A stretch of DNA of 64,000 nucleotides from Phenylobacterium kunshanense (lineage in GTDB: Bacteria > Pseudomonadota > Alphaproteobacteria > Caulobacterales > Caulobacteraceae), in the NCBI RefSeq assembly GCF_003254525.1, contig NZ_QFYS01000005.1:186001-250000 (forward strand), written 5' to 3'. The position numbers and the translations under genes were made by a program. Within the stretch, counting starts at the first letter, position 1. Each line of letters starts with the position of its first letter. Shown one piece after another: positions 22,654-31,194 of this stretch. The notes beneath the pieces were generated by a model. That model was not told the origin of the DNA. It did no database searches and was given only the letters and a program-made list of their open reading frames with translations.

Positions 22654-25136
22654 GCGATGGCCTCTGCGATCAGTTCGGCCTCGGCCTCGGCGAGGATCAT
22701 TTCGGCGGCGTCTCCGGGGGACCGCTCCTTGCCGATTTCCAGCAGGATCGGCACCGAGAAGGGGCTGAGACGGTCGAGCGCCGCATGCCGGATCCGGCCG
22801 CGGATGCGCGCCAGCATGTCGCCAAGCCGGGCCACGTCGATGAGGCCGGTCGCCGCATCGGCCCGCGCGCAGCGCAGCAGCAGGTGGTCCGGCTCGTGCT
22901 TGCGCAGGACGTCGTAGATCAGGTCGGTCGAAAAGGTGATCTGTCGGCCCGTCTTCTGCTGCTCGCCCGGGAAGCGACGTTCGATGAGGCCCGCGATGAT
23001 CGCGCAGCCCTTGAAGGCCCGCTTCATCATGAAACTTTCCTGCAGCCAGGCTTCCAGGTCGTCGCCCAGCATGTCCTCGGCGAAGAGCTCGTCGAAATCC
23101 AACCCGTCCATGGGCTTCAGCGCCCAGATCGCCATGGCGTAGTCGTTGCAGACGAACCCCAGCGGACCGACCCCTAGCCGCTCCAGCCGCCGGGTCAGCA
23201 GCATGGCCAGGGTCGTGTGCGCGAGCCGCCCTTCGAAGGGGTACACGACCATGAAGTTCCGCTTCCCGCGAGGGAAGGTCTCCAGCAGCATCTCGTCCTC
23301 GCGGACGATCAGCGACCGGTCCTTCTGCATCTCCAGCCACTCGCGGACGTCGCCCGGCAGCACCGCCCAGTGAGTCTCGTCGAACATCAGCTGGCGCACC
23401 CGCTTGGCGAGATAGGTCGAGAGCGCGAATTTCGAGCCGCCCCAGGACGGCATCTTGGGATCCTTGTGGTTCGCCGGCCGCACCAGGACGTCGAGGTTGG
23501 TCACCGCGACGAGCTCCCACACCTGGCCCGCGAAGACGAAGGTGTCGCCGGGGTCGAGCATTTCCAGCATGCCCTCCTCGACCTCGCCGATCTTTCGGCC
23601 GCCGCGGTTGCCCCTCATGGCCATCCGAACCGCCAGCATGGCGGGACTGACGATCGCCCCGACGTTCAGCCTGTGCCTCTGCGCCACGTTCTGGTCCCGC
23701 ACCCGCCAACGCCCGTCGGGTAGGCGCACGATGCGTCGGAAGCGGTCGTAGGTCTTCAGCGCATAGCCGCCGGTGGAAACGAAATCGACGACGGCCTCGA
23801 AATCCTCCCAGGAGAGGTCGCGGTAGGGCCCGGCCGACCGCACCTCCTCGTACAGCGCCAGCATGTCGAACGGCTCGGAACAGGCGCAGCCCATGACGTG
23901 CTGCGCCAGGACGTCCAGGGCGCCGATCCGCGGCGGGTCCCCGTCCAGGCGGTTCTCGGCGATCGCCTCACGCGCCGCCTGGCATTCCAGCATCTCGAAG
24001 CGGTTGGCGGGGACGAACAGGGCGCGCGAGGGCTCGTCCAGCCGATGGTTGGCCCGGCCGATCCGCTGCACCATCCGCGAGGCGCCCTTGGGGCTGGCGA
24101 GCTGGATGACCAGGTCGACGTCACCCCAGTCGATGCCGAGGTCGAGGGTGGACGTGCAGACTACCGCCCGCAGCTCGCCCCTCGCCATGGCGGCCTCGAC
24201 CTTGCGCCGCTGCTCCGCGGCGAGGCTGCCGTGATGCAGGGCGATGGGCAGGGCGTCCTCGTTCAGCCGCCACAGCTCCTGGAACGCGAACTCCGCCTGG
24301 AAGCGCGTGTTGACGAACACCAGCGCGATCCGGGCGCGTTTGATGGTCTCATAGACCTCGGCCATGGCGTGCTGCGCGGTGTGGCCGGCCCAGGGCACGC
24401 GCCCCTCCGAGAGCAGCAGGTCGACGACCGGTTCGGCGCCCGGCGGGCCGCGGACCAGGTCGACGCTGGCGGTTCCTTGCCGGTCCGCCGCTCTCTCGCC
24501 ATGCCGGGCCATCCACGCCTTGATGACCTCCGGGTCATCCACCGTCGCGCTCAGCCCCACACGGCGCATGTTCGGCGCAAGCTGCTGCAGGCGGGCCAGA
24601 TCCAGCGCCAGCAGATCGCCGCGCTTGCTGGCGTGCAGCGTGTGGATCTCATCCAGGATCACGCACCGCAGGTCCTCGAAATAGGCCCTCGCGCCCTCCC
24701 AGGCGCAGAGCAGCGCCAGTTGCTCGGGGGTGGTCAGCAGGATGTCGGGCGGCTTCACCCGCTGCCGCTGGCGGCGGGCCACCCCGGTGTCGCCCGTGCG
24801 GCTCTCGGCGACGATCGGCAGTCCCATCTCCAGGATCGGCGCGTTGAGATTCCGCTCGACGTCGACGGCGAGGGCCTTGAGCGGCGAGATGTAGAGGGTG
24901 TGCAGACCTCGCGGCGTGTTCGCCGGCGGCCGCTCGGCGATCTCGATCAGGCTGGGCAGGAAGCCAGCCAGCGTCTTTCCGCCGCCTGTGGGCGCGATCA
25001 GCAGAGCGTCGCGGCCGGCGCGGCCCTTGGCGACCATGTCGAGCTGGTGCGCGCGCGGGCTCCATCCCCGGCCATCGAACCAGGCCTGGAACTTGGGCGG
25101 CAGCAGGTCGGCGGGCGGGCCCGCAGCATCGGCCAT
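22650..25136 (-). CDS. Ligase-associated DNA damage response DEXH-box helicase (Lhr family)
   Basis: 828 aa superfamily-2 helicase. Motifs: APTGGGKTLAGFLPSLIE (Walker A), ILDEIHTLHASKRG (DEIH box), VGLSATVDDP (motif III), CTSTLDLGIDWGDVDLV (motif V) and RMVQRIGRANHR (motif VI). The C-terminal part contains the winged-helix and core domains of Lhr proteins, in a shorter form than the 1500-aa type. It is presumed to unwind DNA during double-strand-break or lesion repair with PdeM, whose start overlaps its stop. Divergent from the exported methyltransferase gene across 85 bp. Confidence 0.9.
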   Translation of the reverse strand: MADAAGPPADLLPPKFQAWFDGRGWSPRAHQLDMVAKGRAGRDALLIAPTGGGKTLAGFLPSLIEIAERPPANTPRGLHTLYISPLKALAVDVERNLNAPILEMGLPIVAESRTGDTGVARRQRQRVKPPDILLTTPEQLALLCAWEGARAYFEDLRCVILDEIHTLHASKRGDLLALDLARLQQLAPNMRRVGLSATVDDPEVIKAWMARHGERAADRQGTASVDLVRGPPGAEPVVDLLLSEGRVPWAGHTAQHAMAEVYETIKRARIALVFVNTRFQAEFAFQELWRLNEDALPIALHHGSLAAEQRRKVEAAMARGELRAVVCTSTLDLGIDWGDVDLVIQLASPKGASRMVQRIGRANHRLDEPSRALFVPANRFEMLECQAAREAIAENRLDGDPPRIGALDVLAQHVMGCACSEPFDMLALYEEVRSAGPYRDLSWEDFEAVVDFVSTGGYALKTYDRFRRIVRLPDGRWRVRDQNVAQRHRLNVGAIVSPAMLAVRMAMRGNRGGRKIGEVEEGMLEMLDPGDTFVFAGQVWELVAVTNLDVLVRPANHKDPKMPSWGGSKFALSTYLAKRVRQLMFDETHWAVLPGDVREWLEMQKDRSLIVREDEMLLETFPRGKRNFMVVYPFEGRLAHTTLAMLLTRRLERLGVGPLGFVCNDYAMAIWALKPMDGLDFDELFAEDMLGDDLEAWLQESFMMKRAFKGCAIIAGLIERRFPGEQQKTGRQITFSTDLIYDVLRKHEPDHLLLRCARADAATGLIDVARLGDMLARIRGRIRHAALDRLSPFSVPILLEIGKERSPGDAAEMILAEAEAELIAEAIA

Positions 25137-25221
25137 GAGGTCGCTATAGCACGTTCCCGTTCCGTTTCACCCCCGTACGACGGGGCTGGCGCGGGCGCGG
25201 GTTTTCGGCTGATTTGGGACG

Positions 25222-25950
25222 ATGCGTGTTCGTCTCGCCCTGCTGACGGCCCTGGGGCTGGCCGCCTGCTCGCCGTCCAGCTCGGGTCAGACTGTTCCGG
25301 CGCCCGAGCCTGCCCGGCTGGAAGGCGGCTTCCCGGCGCCCGACCGGCCGGTGGCCGGCATCGTGGCGCCCGAATGGTCCTCGGGCCCCGACCGGGACGC
25401 AGCCGACGAGTCCGGCCAGCTCATCCGCGGCCTCGAGATCGCGCCCGGGATGGCGGTGGCCGACATCGGTGCGGGATCGGGCTACCACACCCTGCGCCTG
25501 TCGCCCGCCGTCGGGCCGAAAGGCGTCGTGTATGCCGAGGACATCGTCGAGGCCTACATCTCCGGCCTGCGCCGGGAGGCCGAACGGCGGGGAATGACCA
25601 ATATCCGCATCGTGGTGGGCGAGGCGGACGATCCCAAGCTTCCGCCCCGCTCGATCGACCGCGCGGTGCTGGTCCACATGTACCATGAGATCGAGAGCCC
25701 CTACGCGCTGCTGTGGAACCTCGCCACGGCGCTCAAACCCGGCGCGCGGGTCGGGGTGATCGATCTCGACCGAGCGCCTGGCGCCCACGGCATGCCGCCG
25801 GCCCTGTTGAAGTGCGAGTTCGAGGCCGTCGGCTACCGCCAGCTTTCGCATCGCTCCATGGCGGGCGGCGTGGGCTACCTGTCGGTGTTCGAGGCACCGA
25901 CGTCGCGGCCGAGGCCGTCGGAAATCAAAGCCTGCCGGGCTTCGGGATAG
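25222..25950 (+). CDS. Class I methyltransferase-like lipoprotein
   Basis: 242 aa. The N-terminus is a lipoprotein signal: RVRLALLTALGLAAC with lipobox LAAC (Cys 16), then a Ser/Pro/Ala-rich tether. A Rossmann methyltransferase domain follows: VADIGAGSGYHTLRLSP (motif I), VVYAEDIVEAYI (acidic residue), DRAVLVHMYHEIESPYALL and LKPGARVGVIDLDRA. The fold needs S-adenosylmethionine, which is not known to be available outside the cytoplasm, so the exported location is puzzling; similar secreted predicted methyltransferases (COG4798 type) exist. GG-rich sequence before the ATG gives weak initiation support. Confidence 0.75.
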   Translation: MRVRLALLTALGLAACSPSSSGQTVPAPEPARLEGGFPAPDRPVAGIVAPEWSSGPDRDAADESGQLIRGLEIAPGMAVADIGAGSGYHTLRLSPAVGPKGVVYAEDIVEAYISGLRREAERRGMTNIRIVVGEADDPKLPPRSIDRAVLVHMYHEIESPYALLWNLATALKPGARVGVIDLDRAPGAHGMPPALLKCEFEAVGYRQLSHRSMAGGVGYLSVFEAPTSRPRPSEIKACRASG

Positions 25951-26015
25951 CGCCGACCCTGGCAGGGCTTCCCAGCGTCCGCGCGCCGTGATCCGCTGCC
26001 ATCCGGAGGCGCTCC

Positions 26016-27329
26016 ATGCGGGAAACGATCGTAACGAAATCTCCCCGACGCGGGCGGAAGATCCTGGCGTTCGCCGCCGTCATCCTTGTCCTGGTCGCGC
26101 TCGTCAGCGGCGCTGTCGCCTTCCTGGCGCGGCAGGACCTTGTCGCCAGCACGGCCGACATGTCGGGAGCGCCTCTTCGTCTCGCCACGACGGATGGCGA
26201 TCGCGTCTTCATCCTGACCAGCCAGTGGAAGACCTATCAGCGGCGCTACGGCGGGAGCGGTCGCGGAAGCTCCGGCTATTCGGTGACCCACACCGATCTG
26301 CTGGTGGACCTTTGGGCGTTCGATGCGAGGAACGCTCGCCCGCTGTGGCGGCGGCGGGTCCTGCAGGAGCGCAAGGGCGTCAATTCCGGGCGCACCCTGC
26401 TCGGCGCGCAGGGCGGTGTGATCTGGGTCCTGGACGGCAGGCGCCTTGCGGGATTCTCGCCCACGGATGGCGCCCTGGTGGCGGATGCGGCAGCGATCGA
26501 GGCGGCGAACCCGGCGCTCCGCGGCCTGCTGCCCAGTGAGGCGCAGTACTATCACTTCGACACTGCGGGGCTGTCCTTCTGGGCAGCCGACGGCCGCGCA
26601 TGGCGGCTCGCCGGGCCGGGACTGAAGTTCGTCGCCGCGCCTGAGAAGCCCCAACCCGCGCCTGACATCGGCATTCCCGCCCGGATCTCGGGCGGCGTCG
26701 GAACCTATGCCTTCTACGAACGCGGACTCGACATCGGTCGCCGCTGGCTGGGCCTGCTGGATCAGGCCGAGGCTCGGACGTTCCTCACGAACAGGGCCAT
26801 CGGCGGGATCGACCCCTCCGGCCACCCGCGAGTCCGCCTGTGGTCGGCCGAGATCGTTCAGCGGCAGACTTTCTTCGGCCCGCGAGCGGAGTACGCGAAC
26901 TTCGCGCCGCTGCCCGAAAGTCCGGAATTCCTGCACGCCGGCCTCTTGTCCGACAATCGCACCGACCAGCCCATCCTCCTGCGCCAGCCCGACAGCGTGC
27001 TGGTGCTTCACCGCGATCGGTTGGGCAAGGGAGGCCACCTGCGGCTGACCCGCATCGCGGGGCCAGCGGGCCGTGTGGTCTGGACTGCCGATCTGCCGAT
27101 CGAGGCGCTGGAGGCGGTCCTGCCGGGCGAGGAGTCCATCGTCCTCTATGGCCGCCGCGATGAACGGCGAAACCTGCGGCGCGCCGATGATCCCAACACC
27201 GTAAGCGTCGGCCAGCTCGTGGCCGTCGACCTCGCGTCGGGCCGGGTGGGCGCCTACGGGTTCCGCGTGAAGCCAACGAAGGCCGGGGACATCCCGCCGT
27301 CCTCCACTCGCCTGGATGACGCCCGCTGA
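26016..27329 (+). CDS. PA2928 family membrane-anchored protein
   Basis: 437 aa. A basic N-terminus (RRGRK) leads into one membrane helix (residues 17-38, AFAAVILVLVALVSGAVAF), with the rest outside. The exterior part begins with FILTSQWKTYQRR and has HTDLLVDLWAFDARNARPLW and LLGAQGGVIWVLDGRRLAGF, a pattern seen in PA2928-family proteins and suggestive of a beta-propeller that compares or records values. Function is unknown. It stands alone between an exported methyltransferase and an UrcA gene. Confidence 0.6.
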   Translation: MRETIVTKSPRRGRKILAFAAVILVLVALVSGAVAFLARQDLVASTADMSGAPLRLATTDGDRVFILTSQWKTYQRRYGGSGRGSSGYSVTHTDLLVDLWAFDARNARPLWRRRVLQERKGVNSGRTLLGAQGGVIWVLDGRRLAGFSPTDGALVADAAAIEAANPALRGLLPSEAQYYHFDTAGLSFWAADGRAWRLAGPGLKFVAAPEKPQPAPDIGIPARISGGVGTYAFYERGLDIGRRWLGLLDQAEARTFLTNRAIGGIDPSGHPRVRLWSAEIVQRQTFFGPRAEYANFAPLPESPEFLHAGLLSDNRTDQPILLRQPDSVLVLHRDRLGKGGHLRLTRIAGPAGRVVWTADLPIEALEAVLPGEESIVLYGRRDERRNLRRADDPNTVSVGQLVAVDLASGRVGAYGFRVKPTKAGDIPPSSTRLDDAR

Positions 27330-27567
27330 AGCAGGGGCGATGAACGTCAGCCGAGGCCCGCATCGGCGGCTTCGCCGCGGGTTGCCGAGACTCCCACATG
27401 TACGGCGCCCGGCCTGGCCGCTTCTGGCGGGTGCGACATCTGCGGCGCCGCAGGGTGCGGCGCTCCCTGTCGCCAGGGGGCGAATATCAAGGCGCAGCTT
27501 GCCCCCCGGCAATGCGGTCCCGTCTCGGCAGGCCTAGGAATGAAGGGCCCAGTCAAAGGAGGCTCAC
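27330..27567. other. Intergenic region, no gene seen
   Basis: 238 bp between the PA2928-family gene and the UrcA gene. No open frame with a ribosome site, no tRNA and no clear terminator are visible. The right end holds the AAAGGAGG ribosome site of the UrcA gene and presumably its promoter. Confidence 0.5.
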
Positions 27568-27927
27568 ATGCCGATGGGATCCCTCAAGACCCTGGCGACC
27601 GCGGCGGCCGCCGTCGCTCTGGTGGCGGGGCTCGCGCCCGCCGCCTTCGCCCAGACCGTGTCCGAAGTGGGTGTGACCACCCGCGCCCCGACCAGCGTCA
27701 GCATCGCCCTGGCCGGCAAGTCGAAGCCGGAAGTCCGCAAGGAAGTGGTCCAGGCCGCGGCGACGGTCTGCCACAATGCCATCAGGAATGACGAGCTGGC
27801 CTTCAGCGACCAACGCTGGTGCAAGCAGACCACTCGTCAGAAAGCCATGCGCCGCTACACGGCGATCATGTCCAGGTACGCCACCCTGGCCGCCGGCGAG
27901 CCGGTGATCATCCTCTCGGCGCTCTGA
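27568..27927 (+). CDS. UrcA family exported protein
   Basis: 119 aa. The signal peptide runs to about residue 29 (VALVAGLAPAAFA). The mature part has the UrcA pattern: VSIALAGKSKPEVRKEVVQA, a first Cys in AATVCHNA and a second in QRWCKQTT, likely forming a disulfide in the periplasm. The function is unknown. The start is fixed by AAAGGAGG six bases upstream. A weak terminator-like hairpin lies about 60 bp past the stop. Confidence 0.8.
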   Translation: MPMGSLKTLATAAAAVALVAGLAPAAFAQTVSEVGVTTRAPTSVSIALAGKSKPEVRKEVVQAAATVCHNAIRNDELAFSDQRWCKQTTRQKAMRRYTAIMSRYATLAAGEPVIILSAL

Positions 27928-27986
27928 TCCCAGGCGCTGGCCGCGGCCGACGCCCATCTCCTGCCGATGGCCGCGGAGACGGTGAG

Positions 27987-28012
27987 GGGGCTCGCTCTGC
28001 AGCGGGCCCCTT
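27987..28012 (+). terminator. Possible terminator after the UrcA gene
   Basis: Ten-base inverted repeat GGGGCTCGCT/AGCGGGCCCC (one G-U pair) with a CTGC loop, followed only by TT. The T-tract is poor, so it may be a structured 3' end rather than an efficient terminator. It sits between convergent UrcA and YafY genes. Confidence 0.4.
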
Positions 28013-28027
28013 CATCGGTGAGTTGGC

Positions 28028-28759
28028 TCAGGCCGGCGCGTGCGACTCCTCGGTGCTGTCGCGCCGGACCCGCGACGCGTGTTCCTCGCGCTGGCGACGC
28101 CAGCGAGCGCGCAGCGAAGCCGGGCGATCCGGATACCGTTCCTCGTGGAACGCCGCTTCCGCGATGCGATCGGTCCGGAAGCTGCGGAAGGAACTGCGGA
28201 GCTCGCACCAGGCGACGACGAGGCGGCTCGTTTCGAAATAGCCGACCGCGAACGGCCAGATGGTCCGCCGGGTCTCCCGCTCCTGCTCGTCGCGGTAGGT
28301 CAGCGTCACCTTGCGTCCGCCGCGTATGGCGGCTCGGACCTGGGCCATATCGACATTGTCGGGCACGGCTCTCCAGTTGGGCACGGCATGGGTAGCGGGT
28401 TCCAGCACCAGCGGTCGCAGGCCTTCCGGTATCACGGCGCCGATCTTCGCCACGAGATCCTGGGCCGCGCGCCGCAAGGCAGGATCGCCTCGCGCGGCCA
28501 CGAGTTGGGCCCCGACGACCGCAGCTTCCACCTCCTCAGGCGTCAGCATCAGAGGCGGCAGGTCGAAACCGTCCTCCAGCACATACCCCACGCCCGCTTC
28601 GCCGCGGATGGGCGCGCGCTGGCCGATGAGGTCGGCGATGTCGCGATAGACCGTCCGCTTCGAGGTCTCCAGCTCCTCGGCGATGGAGTCCGCCGTCACG
28701 GGGCGGCGTGTCCGGCGCAGGATCTGGATGATCTGGAACAGGCGATCGGCGCGGCGCAT
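28028..28759 (-). CDS. YafY-type (HTH_11/WYL) transcriptional regulator
   Basis: 243 aa. N-terminal DeoR-like helix-turn-helix: RADRLFQIIQILRR, then VTADSIAEELETSKRTVYRD. The WYL domain follows (about 140-215), containing VTLTYRDEQERETRRT, WPFAVGYFETSRLVVAW and RSFRTDRI. WYL regulators usually bind a ligand and control a neighbouring gene. The divergent GST-like gene and the palindrome between the two starts (28776-28795) fit this arrangement. Confidence 0.85.
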   Translation of the reverse strand: MRRADRLFQIIQILRRTRRPVTADSIAEELETSKRTVYRDIADLIGQRAPIRGEAGVGYVLEDGFDLPPLMLTPEEVEAAVVGAQLVAARGDPALRRAAQDLVAKIGAVIPEGLRPLVLEPATHAVPNWRAVPDNVDMAQVRAAIRGGRKVTLTYRDEQERETRRTIWPFAVGYFETSRLVVAWCELRSSFRSFRTDRIAEAAFHEERYPDRPASLRARWRRQREEHASRVRRDSTEESHAPA

Positions 28760-28775
28760 GTTCTAGTCTCGTTCT

Positions 28776-28795
28776 GCTGACAGGATGCTGTCAGC
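28776..28795. promoter_or_regulatory. Palindromic operator candidate between YafY and GST genes
   Basis: Inverted repeat GCTGACA-GGATGC-TGTCAGC, 7-base arms with a 6-base spacer, midway between the divergent starts (28759 and 28840). Its symmetry and location suit a dimeric HTH regulator such as the adjacent YafY protein. Confidence 0.6.
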
Positions 28796-28839
28796 AAGGC
28801 CCCTGCAGGGTCTCCGTGTCAAGCGATGGAGCGGCGGAA

Positions 28840-29571
28840 ATGATCACCCTGTACGGCTACGGCGAAGGGCTCGGGCTGCCGGAGATCAGCCCCTACGTCA
28901 CCAAGACCGAGGTGCAGTTGAAGATGGCGTGCCTGCCCTACGCCAAGGTGGTCGGCTCGCGGGAGGACTCGCCGAAGGGCCAGCTTCCCTACGCCGACGT
29001 CGATGGCGCCCGGATTTCGGACTCGACCTTCATCCGGGCCTACCTGGAGCGGGTTCACGGCCTGGATTTCGACGAGGGGCTGACGGCGGAGCAACGCGCT
29101 CACGCCTGGGCCTTGGAACGGATGATGGAGAACCATTTCGCCTGGATCGTGGTGCAGGAGCGTTGGCTGGATCCGACGAACTTCTCCCGGGGGCCAGCCC
29201 GATTCTTCGACGGCGCGCCCGCTGGGATCCGCGATGCGGTGCAGGAACAGGTCCGGCAGAATGTGCATGCGGTGGGCATCGGCCGGCACACCGATCTTGA
29301 GGTGGTCGCGCTGGCGACCCGGTCTCTTGCGGCCGTCTCGACGCTTCTCGACGACAAGCCTTTCCTGTTTGGGAGGCGACCCTGCGGCGCCGACGCCACC
29401 ACCTTCGCGCTGCTGGCGGGCATTCTGACGCCGTATTTCGAAGGCGAGATCCGCCGGCGCACCGAGGGGTTCGGCAACCTCGTCGCCTACGTGGACCGCC
29501 TGATGGCGCGCTTCTATCCGGAGTTCGCCTGGGACCTCAGCCCAGGCGCGCGGGAACGCGCCGCTGCATAA
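28840..29571 (+). CDS. Glutathione S-transferase family protein (metaxin/FAXC-like)
   Basis: 243 aa. The N-terminal thioredoxin-like half has ITLYGYGEGLGLPEISPYV and the glutathione-site-like SPKGQLPYADVDG and SDSTFIRAYLE. The C-terminal helical half contains FGRRPCGADATTFALLAGIL and YVDRLMARFYPEF, which resembles the FAXC/metaxin branch of the GST fold. The substrate is unknown. ATG at 28840 has GGAG nine bases upstream; a GTG at 28816 is also in frame. It is divergent from, and probably regulated by, the YafY protein. Confidence 0.78.
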   Translation: MITLYGYGEGLGLPEISPYVTKTEVQLKMACLPYAKVVGSREDSPKGQLPYADVDGARISDSTFIRAYLERVHGLDFDEGLTAEQRAHAWALERMMENHFAWIVVQERWLDPTNFSRGPARFFDGAPAGIRDAVQEQVRQNVHAVGIGRHTDLEVVALATRSLAAVSTLLDDKPFLFGRRPCGADATTFALLAGILTPYFEGEIRRRTEGFGNLVAYVDRLMARFYPEFAWDLSPGARERAAA

Positions 29572-29647
29572 ACCTGCGCGCCGTTAACCAGTCAGTTGGG
29601 ATCGCCCCCTAGCTTCGGAAGCAAGAAACAGGCCAGGGGGCGGTTCT

Positions 29648-31135
29648 TTGGCGCTCAGCGCACGTCTCGAAATTCGGCAGGGGCAGGGGCTTGTCATCAC
29701 GCCCCAGCTGCAGCAGGCGATCAAGCTGCTGCAGATGTCGAACCTCGAGCTCGAAGCCTTCGTCGAGGGCGAGCTGGAGCGCAATCCGCTCCTCCAGCGC
29801 GAGGAGGGCGAGGCCGAGCCCGCCGATCATGCCGACGATGGCGCCGCCCAGAGCGAGCATGTCGCCGACGCCGAGGCTCGGGCCGACCTGGACGCAACGC
29901 ATGACGAGGCCTCGCCGGGCGAGCGTGCCACGGGCGACGCGCCGGAAGCCGCCGATGCCGGCGGCGCGGTCGATTGGTCCCGCGCCGGCAAGGGCGGCAG
30001 CTTCGATATGGACGGCGAGGGCATGGAAAGCGCCCTCAGTCGCGAGAAGACCCTGCATGAACATTTGCAGGACCAACTCCTGGCGTCTGGTCTCACGCCC
30101 GCGGACACCGTCATCGCCGGCGTGCTGATCGACTCCGTCGACGAGGGCGGTTACCTGCGCGCTGAAGTCGCCGAGGTCGCCCTGCGTCTGGGATGCGATG
30201 CCGAACGGGTCGAGCGGGTGCTTGGCGTCGTTCAGGGCTTCGATCCGGTTGGCGTGGCGGCCCGCGACGTTCGCGAGTGCCTGATGATCCAGCTCAAGGA
30301 TCAGAACCGCTACGATCCGGCCATCGGAGCCCTGCTGGACAATCTGCCGTTGCTGGCCCGCCGCGACCTCGCCGCACTCAAGAAGATCTGTGGCGTCGAC
30401 GACGAGGATCTTCGCGACATGATCGCCGAGATCCGCGGCCTCACGCCCCGCCCGGGCGCGGCCTTCCCTGGCGGCGAGGCTGCCACTGCGGTCGCACCCG
30501 ATGTCTTCGTACGTGAAGGCCCTGGGGGCCTTTGGCACGTGGAGCTCAACACGGACACCCTGCCGCGGCTGCTGGTCGACCAGCGCTATCACGCGCGCGT
30601 CTCCGGCCAGGCCCGCAGCGACCAGGAAAAGACCTTCGTCTCGGACTGCATGGCCCAGGCCAATTGGCTCATGAAGAGCCTCGACCAGCGCGCCCGCACG
30701 ATCCTGAAGGTCAGCTCCGAGATCGTCCGCCAGCAGGACGCCTTCCTGGCCTATGGCGTGGAGCATCTGCGCCCCCTGAACCTGAAGACCGTCGCCGACG
30801 CCATCGGCATGCACGAATCCACGGTCAGCCGGGTGACGTCGAACAAGTACATCGCGACCCCGCGGGGCCTCTTCGAAATGAAGTTCTTCTTCACCTCCGC
30901 CATCGCCTCCACCGAAGGCGGCGAAGCGCATTCCGCCGAGAGCGTCCGCCACAAGATCAAGCAGTTGATCGACAGTGAGGGCTCCGAGGCCGATGTGCAC
31001 TCCGACGACCGGATCGTCGAGATCCTCAAGGAGGCGGGGATCGACATCGCCCGGCGCACCGTCGCGAAGTATCGGGAAGCGATGCGGATTCCGTCTTCCG
31101 TCGAGCGCCGGCGGATGTTGAAGGAACCCGCCTGA
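29648..31135 (+). CDS. rpoN: RNA polymerase sigma-54 factor RpoN
   Basis: 495 aa. Region I (LSARLEIRQGQGLVITPQLQ, then AIKLLQMSNLE) interacts with activators. An acidic linker follows, then the core-binding region. HESTVSRVTSNKYIATPRG is the promoter-contacting HTH, and the RpoN box is ARRTVAKYREAMRIPSS at the C-terminus. Sigma-54 needs an AAA+ activator and serves nitrogen and flagellar/stalk genes in Caulobacterales. The start is TTG, matching the family N-terminus, with AGGGGGCGG upstream. It heads an rpoN-exoD-hpf-ptsN group. Confidence 0.95.
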   Translation: MALSARLEIRQGQGLVITPQLQQAIKLLQMSNLELEAFVEGELERNPLLQREEGEAEPADHADDGAAQSEHVADAEARADLDATHDEASPGERATGDAPEAADAGGAVDWSRAGKGGSFDMDGEGMESALSREKTLHEHLQDQLLASGLTPADTVIAGVLIDSVDEGGYLRAEVAEVALRLGCDAERVERVLGVVQGFDPVGVAARDVRECLMIQLKDQNRYDPAIGALLDNLPLLARRDLAALKKICGVDDEDLRDMIAEIRGLTPRPGAAFPGGEAATAVAPDVFVREGPGGLWHVELNTDTLPRLLVDQRYHARVSGQARSDQEKTFVSDCMAQANWLMKSLDQRARTILKVSSEIVRQQDAFLAYGVEHLRPLNLKTVADAIGMHESTVSRVTSNKYIATPRGLFEMKFFFTSAIASTEGGEAHSAESVRHKIKQLIDSEGSEADVHSDDRIVEILKEAGIDIARRTVAKYREAMRIPSSVERRRMLKEPA

Positions 31136-31194
31136 CCGCATTCCGCTTAACCTGCACTTGGCGAGCACGCTGAGCGTCGCCAGATGCAAGGCAG

